From contig NZ_FNSR01000003.1 in the NCBI RefSeq assembly GCF_900104845.1, positions 930,001-994,000 of the forward strand: a stretch of DNA of 64,000 nt, written 5' to 3'. This DNA comes from Paraburkholderia caballeronis. Its GTDB lineage: Bacteria; Pseudomonadota; Gammaproteobacteria; Burkholderiales; Burkholderiaceae. Made by a program: the position numbers and the translations under genes. Shown piece by piece: positions 9,198-16,423 of the stretch. The notes under the pieces were generated by a model, which did not search any database, was not told where the DNA came from, and was given only the letters and a program-made list of their open reading frames with translations. Each line of letters begins with the position of its first letter. The stretch's first letter is position 1.

Positions 9198-10724
9198 TCA
9201 ATGCGTGGCGGAAGCGTCAGCGCTGGCAAACCAGCGGTCGAGCGCCGCCGTCGCCGAACCGAGCCTTCCCGCTTCGACACGCAACCCGAGTTTCGTGCGT
9301 CGCCACAGCACGTCGTCCGCGCAGGTTGCCCATTCGACGTCGCGCAGATAACGCAACTCCGCTTCGTGCATGCCGGCGGCGATCTCCGCGCCGAGATCGT
9401 CGATGGACTTCGCATCGCCGATCACACGACTCGCACGCGTGCCGTAAGCTCGCGCATAACGACGCGCGAGCACGGCGGGCAGCCACGGATAACGGCGCGC
9501 GAACCCGTCGGCAAACGGCTCGAAACGCCCACTGTCTATGTCTCCGCCCGGCAGCGGCTTGCCTGCCGTCCATGGTCCAGCGGACTGGCCGAGCGCGTGG
9601 CACAGCAGACCGCATGCCTCTTCCGCGAGCTTGCGAAACGTCGTGATCTTGCCGCCGAACACGGATAACAGCGGCGCACCGTCGCTGTCGTCCAGTTCGA
9701 GGCGATAGTCGCGCGTAATCGCGGACGGATTGCCGGTGTCCTCGCCTTCGAGCAGCGGACGCACGCCGGAATAACTCCAATGCACGTCGGCGGGTGAAAC
9801 CTTGCGCCTGAAATAGCGGTTCACCGAGTCGCACAAATAACGCGTCTCGTCGTCCGATATCGCAACCTGCTGCGGATCGCCGGTGAATTCGGCGTCGGTC
9901 GTCCCGATCAGCGTGTAATCCTGCTCGTACGGAATCACGAAAATGATCCGCCTGTCGGGATTCTGGAAAATGTACGCGTGATCGTGATCGAACAGACGCT
10001 TCGTGACGATGTGACTGCCCTTCACGAGACGCACGCCATGATGCACGTCCTGACCCAGCGCGCCGCCCAATACTTCGCCGACCCACGGACCAGCCGCATT
10101 CGCCAGCGCGCGGGCGCGCACGGCGATGATCGAACCGTCCGCGCGACGCATCTGCGCGAGCCATTCGCCGTTCACCCGCTTTGCGCTCACGAGCTTCGTG
10201 CGCGTGTGGACCGTCGCGCCGCGCTCCTTCGCATCGAGCGCATTCAGCACGACGAGGCGCGCATCGTCGACCCAGCCGTCCGAATAAACGAACCCGCGCA
10301 TGATCGTGTCGACCAGCGGCGCGCCCGACTCGTGGCGGCGCATGTCGATCGCGCGCGACCCGCGCAGCAGCTCGCGCTTCGCGAGGTGGTCATATAGAAA
10401 GAGCCCGACGCGGATCAGCCACGCCGGTCGCCGGTTCGGCACGTACGGCATCACGAACCGCAGCGGATGCATGATGTGCGGCGCCATTCGCAGCAACGTC
10501 TCGCGCTCCTGCAACGCCTTGCGCACGAGACCGAACTCCCGGTACTCCAGATAGCGCAGCCCGCCGTGAATCAGCTTGGTGCTGGCCGACGACGTGTGCG
10601 ACGCGAGATCGTCCTGTTCGCAAAGGAACACGGACAGCCCGCGCCCGGCCGCATCCCGCGCGATGCCCGCGCCGTTGATCCCGCCGCCGACGACAAGCAA
10701 ATCGTAATGATTCTGTTCGGTCAT
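9198..10724 (-). CDS. glpD: Aerobic glycerol-3-phosphate dehydrogenase
   Basis: The 508-residue FAD flavoprotein oxidises sn-glycerol 3-phosphate to dihydroxyacetone phosphate at the inner membrane and passes electrons to quinone. The N-terminus MTEQNHYDLLVVGGGINGAGIARDAAGRG is the FAD-binding GxGxxG fold. The family segments TSSASTKLIHGGLRYLE, VLNALDAKERGA, IGTTDAEFTGDP and YSGVRPLLEG are all present, as is the C-terminal DAO extension. The length is as expected. No glpF or glpK is adjacent, so glycerol kinase must lie elsewhere and the local supply of G3P is the Ugp system. The upstream region carries a GAACGAA inverted repeat. Confidence 0.96.
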   Translation of the reverse strand: MTEQNHYDLLVVGGGINGAGIARDAAGRGLSVFLCEQDDLASHTSSASTKLIHGGLRYLEYREFGLVRKALQERETLLRMAPHIMHPLRFVMPYVPNRRPAWLIRVGLFLYDHLAKRELLRGSRAIDMRRHESGAPLVDTIMRGFVYSDGWVDDARLVVLNALDAKERGATVHTRTKLVSAKRVNGEWLAQMRRADGSIIAVRARALANAAGPWVGEVLGGALGQDVHHGVRLVKGSHIVTKRLFDHDHAYIFQNPDRRIIFVIPYEQDYTLIGTTDAEFTGDPQQVAISDDETRYLCDSVNRYFRRKVSPADVHWSYSGVRPLLEGEDTGNPSAITRDYRLELDDSDGAPLLSVFGGKITTFRKLAEEACGLLCHALGQSAGPWTAGKPLPGGDIDSGRFEPFADGFARRYPWLPAVLARRYARAYGTRASRVIGDAKSIDDLGAEIAAGMHEAELRYLRDVEWATCADDVLWRRTKLGLRVEAGRLGSATAALDRWFASADASATH

Positions 10725-10780
10725 CTGCGGTGCCGGGAGGTGTTCGGAAAAGCCAGAAATGTGCGAATTCGAACTTTAAT

Positions 10781-10809
10781 GAACGAAATCGAAAAAGTAA
10801 AGTTCGTTC
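10781..10809. promoter_or_regulatory. Inverted GAACGAA repeat in the glpD promoter
   Basis: GAACGAA at 10781-10787 is mirrored by TTCGTTC at 10803-10809, with a 15-bp spacer, 57-85 bp upstream of the glpD start. GAACGAA also occurs twice in front of glpR. It is a plausible binding site for the DeoR-type GlpR encoded next door. Confidence 0.5.
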
Positions 10810-11005
10810 GGAAGGGAAGCGAAGCGGGGGTATTGCCGGTGCGAAGGGTCGTTCGAGGCAACCGGCCAGGCGGGCAGCCAGGCACGATCGTGCGGCCGCG
10901 TTGGCGTAGCGGCAATGAAGGAAAGCCAGGGAGGAAAGCGGCCGAAACCGAAAGACGCCCGAGATAGCGCAACACGCGGCCCGGCTCAACGAGCCGGAAC
11001 CGGAG

Positions 11006-11785
11006 CTAGTCCGCGACGTACACCTGCGTATTCGCTGCCGCCGCGGTTTCCGTCATCTCGGTCGGCAGCGGTTTGTCGGTGAACAGCGCATGAATCTGGT
11101 TCAGATGCCCCTGGCGAACCAGCGCCGGCCGGCCGAACTTCGAATGATCGGCGACCAGATAAACGAGCCGCGCATGCTCGATGATCGCCTCCGCAACGCG
11201 AACCTCGCGCGTATCGAAGTCGCGCAGCGTGCCGTCCGCCTCGATCGCGGACGTGCCGATGATCGCGTAGTCGACCTTGAACTGGCGAATGAAGTCGATC
11301 GCCAGTTCGCCGACGATCCCCTTGTCCCACGGCCGCACGATACCGCCTGTAATCAGCACCTCGCATTCGGGGTAGCCGCTCATCATGTTCGCGACGTTCA
11401 GATTGTTCGTGATTACGCGCAGGCCGCGATGATGACCCAGCGCGCGCGCCACTTCCTCGGTCGTCGTGCCGAGATTGATGAACAGCGAGGCCTGATCCGG
11501 GATATACGACGCGACCAGCGTCGCGATGCGCCGCTTCTCTTCATGGAACATCCGCTGGCGCGCGGTGTACGACACGTTTTCGGAACTTGTCGGCAGCGTC
11601 GCGCCGCCGTGATAGCGCCGCAGCAGGCCCTGATCCGCAAGCTGGTTCACGTCGCGGCGAACGGTCTGCGGCGTGACGTCGAAGTGCGACGCAAGATCGT
11701 CGATGGTCACGAAGCCTTCGCGCTGCACCCATTCGATCAGTTCCTGCTGGCGGGCATTCAGGGTGAAGCGGGGGTCTCGGGCCAT
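11006..11785 (-). CDS. glpR: DeoR-family repressor of glycerol 3-phosphate metabolism
   Basis: The 259-residue regulator has an N-terminal DeoR helix-turn-helix (about residues 8-60, including FVTIDDLASHFDVTPQTVRRDVNQLADQGLL) followed by RRYHGGA. The C-terminal sugar-phosphate sensor domain includes SLFINLGTTTEEVARAL and VYLVADHSKFGRPA. Such proteins repress glp genes until a phosphorylated effector binds. It lies 281 bp upstream of glpD on the same strand, which supports the assignment. Two GAACGAA motifs in its own promoter suggest autoregulation. The ATG at 11785 is the natural start for the family. Confidence 0.9.
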   Translation of the reverse strand: MARDPRFTLNARQQELIEWVQREGFVTIDDLASHFDVTPQTVRRDVNQLADQGLLRRYHGGATLPTSSENVSYTARQRMFHEEKRRIATLVASYIPDQASLFINLGTTTEEVARALGHHRGLRVITNNLNVANMMSGYPECEVLITGGIVRPWDKGIVGELAIDFIRQFKVDYAIIGTSAIEADGTLRDFDTREVRVAEAIIEHARLVYLVADHSKFGRPALVRQGHLNQIHALFTDKPLPTEMTETAAAANTQVYVAD

Positions 11786-11831
11786 GATCCGGTTCGGAAG
11801 TTCGGAAAGAAGCGGCCCCTATTGTAAGCGG

Positions 11832-11845
11832 TGTTCGAACGAACC
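11832..11845. promoter_or_regulatory. GlpR-like operator, proximal copy
   Basis: TGTTCG, AA, CGAACC form a near-perfect inverted repeat 47 bp upstream of glpR. It includes GAACGAA, the motif seen before glpD. Confidence 0.4.
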
Positions 11846-11972
11846 GTGCGGGACAGACCCATCCGGACAAGCCCTTGCCCGGACCCGCGCGCACTACGGG
11901 AAAGAGCGGGTGGAACAGATGAAACGAGGCTGGAGACGGCGCCCACCTCGACGTGAACGACTTAAAGCAAAA

Positions 11973-12004
11973 CGGGACGACAACCCTCACGGCCTGCCGT
12001 CCCG
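11973..12004 (-). terminator. Probable terminator of the HtrA-type protease gene
   Basis: Read on the minus strand, the arms at 11998-12004 and 11973-11979 (CGGGACG with CGTCCCG) enclose an 18-nt loop and are followed by TTTTGCTTT. It lies just past the protease stop at 12028. Confidence 0.5.
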
Positions 12005-12006
12005 CG

Positions 12007-12020
12007 TGTTCGAACGAACA
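12007..12020. promoter_or_regulatory. GlpR-like operator, distal copy
   Basis: A perfect inverted repeat TGTTCG, AA, CGAACA lies about 220 bp upstream of glpR. It is the second copy of the motif at 11832. Confidence 0.35.
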
Positions 12021-12027
12021 ATCGCTA

Positions 12028-13434
12028 TCAGCCCAGTTGGACCGGCACCGACATCTGCGCGCCGTCGCGTGCGATCACGATCGACACGCGGCCGCGCGAA
12101 CCGGCAATCATCTGCCGCAACTCGTCGACGCTGCTCACCGCCGTGTCGTTCACGCCGACGATGATGTCGCCCGGTTGCAGCCCCGCGCGCGCCGCCGGTC
12201 CCTGAACCTGTTCGATCAGCAGACCCGAATCCACGCCGGCCTGTTGCAGTTCGTCGTCCGTCAACGGCCGCACCGCGACCCCCAGCTTCGCCGGCGCCGC
12301 ATGCGGACGCGGCTCGGCGCCCGCTGCGCGCTGCGCCGACGACTGCGCGGTCCCGACCGTCAGCGTCAGCTTCTTCTGCGCGCCGTGGCGCCAGATCTCG
12401 ATCGGCACGTCAGCGCCCGGCGTCAGTTGCATCACGCGCGACGGCAGTTCGTTCGCATCCGTCACCGGCTGTCCGTTCAGCGACAGGATCACGTCGCCGT
12501 TCTGGACGCCCGCGGCGGCGGCAGGACCATCGGGATCGACGGAGCCGACCAGCGCGCCGCGCGGCGTATCGAGACCGAGCGACTTCGCCGCGTCCTGATC
12601 GAGCGACTGCACGCCGACGCCGATGCGGCCGCGGCTCACCGAACCATGCTTCACCAGTTGATCCTTCACGTGCATCGCTTCGTCGATCGGGATCGCGAAC
12701 GACAGCCCCTGGAAACCGCCGGTGCGCGAATAGATCATCGAGTTGATGCCGATGACCTCGCCCTTCAGGTTGAACAGCGGGCCGCCCGAGTTGCCGGGAT
12801 TGACCGGCACGTCGGTCTGGATGAACGGCGTCGCCGCGTCGTCGGACATCGTGCGCGCCTTCGCGCTGATGATCCCCGACGTGACCGTGCTGTCGAGCCC
12901 GTACGGCGAGCCGATCGCAACGACCCACTCGCCGACCTTGCTCTGCGACGGATCGCCGATCTTCACGGTCGGCAGACTGTCCGCGTCGATCTTGAGCACC
13001 GCGACGTCGGTCGTCTTGTCCGCGCCGACCACCGTCGCATGGAACGACCGTTTGTCCGCGAGCCTGACCGTCACTTCGTCCGCGCCGTCGACGACGTGGC
13101 AGTTGGTCAGGATGTAGCCGTCGCTGCTGATGATGAAGCCCGAGCCGAGCGCCGAACTCGGCTGATCGCTGCCGTCGGCGGACTGGCCTCCCAGATGCTT
13201 CACGCGGATGTTGACGACCGCCGGCCCGTAGGCGGACACGATCGCGGAGAAGTCCGGCGTCCCGGAAGGGGCGACGGACGGGGCTGCGGACGGCACCTGC
13301 GCGGCGACCGGCTCCAGGCCCTGCACGATCGGCTGTCCGCCGACGGCGTTATGATGCCCGGCCGCATACGCGCCGAGAACCGCTACCGCGAAGCCGGCGA
13401 CCACCACGCCGCGCGACCGAGTCTTTGCTTCCAT
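12028..13434 (-). CDS. HtrA/Deg-family periplasmic serine protease with two PDZ domains
   Basis: The 468-residue envelope protease and chaperone degrades misfolded periplasmic proteins. A single N-terminal hydrophobic segment (GVVVAGFAVAVLGAYAA) has no clear cleavage site, so it may act as a membrane anchor. The trypsin-like domain spans roughly residues 75-260, with catalytic His in TNCHVVDGADEV, Asp in KTTDVAVLKID and Ser in VNPGNSGGPLFN. Two PDZ domains follow, with carboxylate-binding loops near IGVGVQSLD and LGVAVRPLTDDE. All three catalytic residues are intact. The gene is monocistronic and divergent from the phospholipase C pair. The exact DegP, DegQ or DegS equivalence is uncertain. 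Confidence 0.93.
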   Translation of the reverse strand: MEAKTRSRGVVVAGFAVAVLGAYAAGHHNAVGGQPIVQGLEPVAAQVPSAAPSVAPSGTPDFSAIVSAYGPAVVNIRVKHLGGQSADGSDQPSSALGSGFIISSDGYILTNCHVVDGADEVTVRLADKRSFHATVVGADKTTDVAVLKIDADSLPTVKIGDPSQSKVGEWVVAIGSPYGLDSTVTSGIISAKARTMSDDAATPFIQTDVPVNPGNSGGPLFNLKGEVIGINSMIYSRTGGFQGLSFAIPIDEAMHVKDQLVKHGSVSRGRIGVGVQSLDQDAAKSLGLDTPRGALVGSVDPDGPAAAAGVQNGDVILSLNGQPVTDANELPSRVMQLTPGADVPIEIWRHGAQKKLTLTVGTAQSSAQRAAGAEPRPHAAPAKLGVAVRPLTDDELQQAGVDSGLLIEQVQGPAARAGLQPGDIIVGVNDTAVSSVDELRQMIAGSRGRVSIVIARDGAQMSVPVQLG

Positions 13435-13903
13435 AGTGCTCGTGCAACCCTTCAGTTTCAGGAAGGCGTACGGTACGTGCGGGCGCTTAAAGGAATCTTA
13501 AACATTCGATTTTGCGGATCGACAGCCGTCATCGTACTTTCCCCAGGTTGCGAAACGCGCGTTGTCTCCCCGATCAATCGACTCGTGGATCGGGCAACGA
13601 TCGTCGCGCACGAACAAATAAACGGCACCCGAAATCGCGCCAGCACCGCCCGCGCTCATTCATTGTGATTCGAATGAATCGGCATACCGCCCACGTCCGG
13701 CTCGCAACCGCACCCACGCCGACACCGATCATCGAAATCGAAATCGAAAGCCGTTACGTTTTGTTACCCATCCGTCGGCTAGCTGACGTCCGGCTTAACC
13801 GGGTTGACATGATGCGTCCCTAACCTTCTGAGAAGGATGCGAACGACGGCCCCAATCGTCTCCCGCACAACGATTCTCATTTTTCCATCTGCCACTACCC
13901 GCC
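13435..13903. other. Divergent spacer between the protease and phospholipase genes
   Basis: This 469-bp gap drives two divergent units. It contains a short ATCGAA triplet repeat near 13730 and TTGACA at 13803 facing the phospholipase genes. No gene or clear operator was identified. Confidence 0.45.
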
Positions 13904-14062
13904 ATGCTCAAGAGACCGATCCTTCTCTTCGCGTTGCCCGTCGTACTGTGCATCACGCTGTCCGCCTGCGGCGGCGACGACACCGTCGCCGCTTCGTCGA
14001 ACGCGCAGCAGGACAGCGGCGTGACGAACAGCGCGCCGTCCGGCCTGCGCTCCGCGCCGTGA
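13904..14062 (+). CDS. Small lipoprotein in front of phospholipase C
   Basis: The 52-residue product was found by translating the leader of the phospholipase gene. MLKRPILLFALPVVLCITL is followed by the lipobox LSAC and then GGDDTVAASSNAQQDSGV, so the mature protein is only about 31 residues. It ends 46 bp before plcN and is almost surely cotranscribed with it. I do not recognise a characterised homologue. The placement suggests an export, folding or anchoring accessory for the phospholipase, but that is inference. Asp at +5 after the Cys gives no clear Lol-avoidance signal. Confidence 0.7.
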   Translation: MLKRPILLFALPVVLCITLSACGGDDTVAASSNAQQDSGVTNSAPSGLRSAP

Positions 14063-14108
14063 AAACAGAAAACAGCCCCGTATCCCTTCTCGCTCACCAG
14101 GACCCACA

Positions 14109-16313
14109 ATGACCGTCAACAACAACCGTCGCAGCTTCCTGATCAAGTCGGCGCAAGCCACGAGCGCCGCCGCGGCCCTGTCGATGCTTCCGCCGTCGAT
14201 CCGCAAGGCCTTCGCGATTCCCGCGCATCATCGCAAAGGCACGATCGAGGACGTCGAGCACATCGTCGTGTTCACGCAGGAGAACCGCTCGTTCGACCAT
14301 TACTTCGGCGCGATGCGTGGCGTGCGCGGCTTCGGCGACCGCTTCCCGATCCCCGTGCCGAACGTCTCCAATCTCACGGGCAAGACGGTCTGGTATCAGC
14401 GTTTCGACGGCGGCACGCCGGCGATCCTGTCGCCGCAGCACAACGACACCGGCGCGAACTTCAGCCTGATCCGGACCGCCGACACGCCGCATCTGTATCC
14501 GGACGCGCAGGGCGCATGGGACGGCGGGCGCATGAGCAACTGGCCGCAGTACAAGAAAAACGCGTCGATGGTCTATTACACGGACCAGGACATCCCGTTC
14601 CAGTACGCGCTCGCGAATGCGTTCACGATCTGCGACCACAACCACTGCTCGTTCACCGGCGGCACGAACCCGAACCGCTGCTACATCTACACCGGCACGA
14701 ACCACGGCCGCGACAACCCGAACAAACCAGGCGTCTACAACGGCCCGGCGCTCGACAACAGCTACAACAACATCGCGAACGGCCCGATCGCCGAAGGTTA
14801 TACGTGGACGACCTATGCGGAGCGCCTGCAGGCGGCCGGCATCACGTGGCAGGTGTACAAGCCGTCGACCGAGGACTATTCGCTGAACTCGCTGCTCGGC
14901 TTCAAGAACTTCCGCGACGCGAACGCCGCGAGCCCCGCGACCCGCACGCAGTGGCAGCAGCAGTTGTATGCGCGCGGCATCCAGACGCGCGAGCTGTCCG
15001 ACCTGAAGGCCGACGTGATGGCCGGCACGCTGCCGCAGGTGTCGTGGATCTGCGCGACGTCGTCAGGCTCAGAGCACCCGAGCGCATCGAGCCCGCTGCA
15101 AGGGGCGAACTACATCGCGGAAGTGCTCGACGCGCTGACCGCGAATCCGGACGTGTGGAGCAAGACGGTGCTGCTGCTGCACTTCGACGAGAACGACGGC
15201 TTCTTCGACCACGTGCCGCCGCCCGCGCCGCCGTCGTATTCGACGTACGACCCGAACCCGGCGCGCGCGCAGTTCGCCGGCGCATCGACGGTCAATCCGT
15301 TCGACGACTATCTCGGCGACGACGTCGGCGGCATCACGTCGACGCTGCCGTACGTGCATCATCCGTACGGAATGGGGCCGCGCGTGCCGATGTACGTCGT
15401 GTCGCCGTGGAGCCGCGGCGGCTGGGTGAACTCGCAGGTGTTCGACCACACATCGACGATCCGCTTCATCGAGAAACGCTTCGGCGTGTTCGAGCCGAAC
15501 ATCAGCCCGTGGCGTCGCGCGGTGGCCGGCGACCTGACGTCGTGCTTCGACTTCAGGAACCCGAACAACGACAGTGTGATGTCGCTGCTGCCGCCGACCG
15601 CCGATCTCGACGCGAAGAGCCGCACGCTGACGAAAACCACGACGCCGGTCACGCCGGCCGAACCGTCGCTGCCGGTGCAGGAAACCGGCGTGCGCCGCTC
15701 GCGCGCGCTGCCGTACGAACTGCATACGAGCGCGCGGGTGCCGCTCGGCGGCGGCGACGTCGAACTGATCTTCGCGAACAGCGGCGACGTCGCCGCCGTG
15801 TTCCACGTGTACGACCGCAACCATCTGGACGCGCTGCCGCGCCGCTACACCGTCGAGCCGGGCAAGCAGTTGAGCGGCCACTGGGACGTCACCGCCGACA
15901 ACGGCGCGTATGACCTGTGGGTGCTCGGCCCGGCCGGTTATCACCGGCATTTCACCGGCCGGCGCGCGGTCGCCGGCGCGAATCCGGAAGTGCAGGTCGC
16001 GTACGATCCGAACAACGGCAATCTGTATCTGAAGGTGCACAACACCGGTTTCGCGCCGGTCGAGGTGACCGTCACCGCGAACGCGTATTTCGACCACAAG
16101 CCGTGGACCGCGCGCGTCGAGCCGCGCGGCGAAACGATCATGCACTGGCCGCTCCAGCAGTCGGGCCACTGGTACGACTTCACGCTGACCGCGAAGGGCT
16201 TGCCGGGCTACACGCGCCGCTTCGCGGGCCGCGTCGAGACGGGCAAGGACGGCATCTCGGATCCGGCGCTGGGCGGCAACGCGATCGGCAACCAGTTGAA
16301 GGTCAGCGCGTAA
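14109..16313 (+). CDS. plcN: Phosphocholine-specific phospholipase C, Tat-exported
   Basis: The 734-residue enzyme cleaves phosphatidylcholine-type lipids to diacylglycerol and phosphocholine. The N-terminus NNRRSFLIKSAQATSAAAALSML is a twin-arginine signal, so the enzyme is exported folded. The catalytic alkaline-phosphatase-fold domain begins VEHIVVFTQENRSFDHYFG, the hallmark of the acid-phosphatase/PLC family, and includes FTICDHNHCSFTGGTNPNR and HFDENDGFFDHVPPP. Two tandem C-terminal beta-sandwich (DUF756) modules follow, at about residues 540-630 and 640-725. The length fits non-haemolytic PLC proteins of Burkholderia and Pseudomonas. Substrate choice between PlcN and PlcH types cannot be settled here. 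Confidence 0.93.
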   Translation: MTVNNNRRSFLIKSAQATSAAAALSMLPPSIRKAFAIPAHHRKGTIEDVEHIVVFTQENRSFDHYFGAMRGVRGFGDRFPIPVPNVSNLTGKTVWYQRFDGGTPAILSPQHNDTGANFSLIRTADTPHLYPDAQGAWDGGRMSNWPQYKKNASMVYYTDQDIPFQYALANAFTICDHNHCSFTGGTNPNRCYIYTGTNHGRDNPNKPGVYNGPALDNSYNNIANGPIAEGYTWTTYAERLQAAGITWQVYKPSTEDYSLNSLLGFKNFRDANAASPATRTQWQQQLYARGIQTRELSDLKADVMAGTLPQVSWICATSSGSEHPSASSPLQGANYIAEVLDALTANPDVWSKTVLLLHFDENDGFFDHVPPPAPPSYSTYDPNPARAQFAGASTVNPFDDYLGDDVGGITSTLPYVHHPYGMGPRVPMYVVSPWSRGGWVNSQVFDHTSTIRFIEKRFGVFEPNISPWRRAVAGDLTSCFDFRNPNNDSVMSLLPPTADLDAKSRTLTKTTTPVTPAEPSLPVQETGVRRSRALPYELHTSARVPLGGGDVELIFANSGDVAAVFHVYDRNHLDALPRRYTVEPGKQLSGHWDVTADNGAYDLWVLGPAGYHRHFTGRRAVAGANPEVQVAYDPNNGNLYLKVHNTGFAPVEVTVTANAYFDHKPWTARVEPRGETIMHWPLQQSGHWYDFTLTAKGLPGYTRRFAGRVETGKDGISDPALGGNAIGNQLKVSA

Positions 16314-16423
16314 AGGCAGTTATCCGAAACGATGCGGCCGGCGCCGCGTCGGCCGTGCCTGCGCACGGTCCGGCGCGAAGCCGGCCGCGTTGTATTGCAT
16401 TGCGTTCGCGGAAACCGCCAGCG

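Noticed and set aside
13728..13752. ATCGAA triplet repeat upstream of phospholipase C
   Set aside because: Only three short copies, with no symmetry or known regulator. It may be chance.
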